In this document: positions 13,712 to 13,716 of the stretch, one piece after another
How positions within the stretch are numbered: position 1 is the stretch's first letter
Layout: each line of letters opens with the position of its first letter
NCBI GenBank assembly: GCA_946615295.1
Contig: CAMOHL010000008.1
Coordinates: 1 to 13,716, forward strand
Direction of reading: 5' to 3'
Source: an uncultured Clostridia bacterium
Lineage (GTDB): Bacteria > Bacillota > Clostridia > Christensenellales > UBA1242
DNA: 13,716 bases
The notes under the pieces: generated by a model
What the model was told of the DNA's origin: nothing
Seen by the model: the letters and a program-made list of their open reading frames with translations, nothing else
Databases searched by the model: none
Translations under genes and position numbers: made by a program

Positions 13712-13716
13712 ATTGT

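Overview
This AT-rich window (roughly 30% GC by eye, standard genetic code with TGG for Trp) looks like chromosomal DNA of a low-GC Bacillota-type bacterium. The evidence is strong Shine-Dalgarno sequences, near-consensus sigma-A-type promoters (TTGACN, 17 bp, TATAAT), and the origin-proximal order rsmG - parA(soj) - parB(spo0J) with parS-like sites. Every recognised gene is housekeeping or metabolic. I see no insertion sequence, prophage or CRISPR array. The genus cannot be determined from the sequence alone.

Layout. Positions 1-209 hold a leftward tRNA-Met / tRNA-Glu operon with its promoter. Positions 510-663 hold a rightward initiator tRNA-fMet with promoter and terminator. A processive family-2 glycosyltransferase (875-2230, +) converges on an alpha/beta-hydrolase (2323-3291, -) across a shared bidirectional terminator. 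Leftward genes follow: a cytosolic GH31 alpha-glucosidase, hisS (histidyl-tRNA synthetase) and fhs (formate-tetrahydrofolate ligase). Divergent from fhs is pepF (oligoendopeptidase F, +), which converges on parB through a bidirectional terminator and a run of T-tracts in helical phase. parB and parA form an operon. A 554-bp gap with three identical parS-like sites separates them from rsmG, which is complete at the right edge.

The most striking find is the hisS leader (6818-6978, minus strand). It holds a promoter, a well-placed ribosome-binding site, and a 12-codon ORF, MKNYISNHHHSK, with three consecutive His codons. Mutually exclusive RNA hairpins follow, ending in an 11-bp stem plus U8 terminator just before the hisS ribosome-binding site. 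The pairing logic fits ribosome-mediated transcription attenuation controlled by His-tRNA charging. In Bacillota, hisS is more usually controlled by a T-box, and none is visible here.

Other observations: several genes have very short predicted 5' leaders, and one promoter places +1 at the start codon, so that mRNA may be leaderless. All three parS sites share the same change from the Bacillus consensus, and two lie in larger hairpin-forming palindromes. HisRS and formate-THF ligase each have unusual residues in signature motifs.
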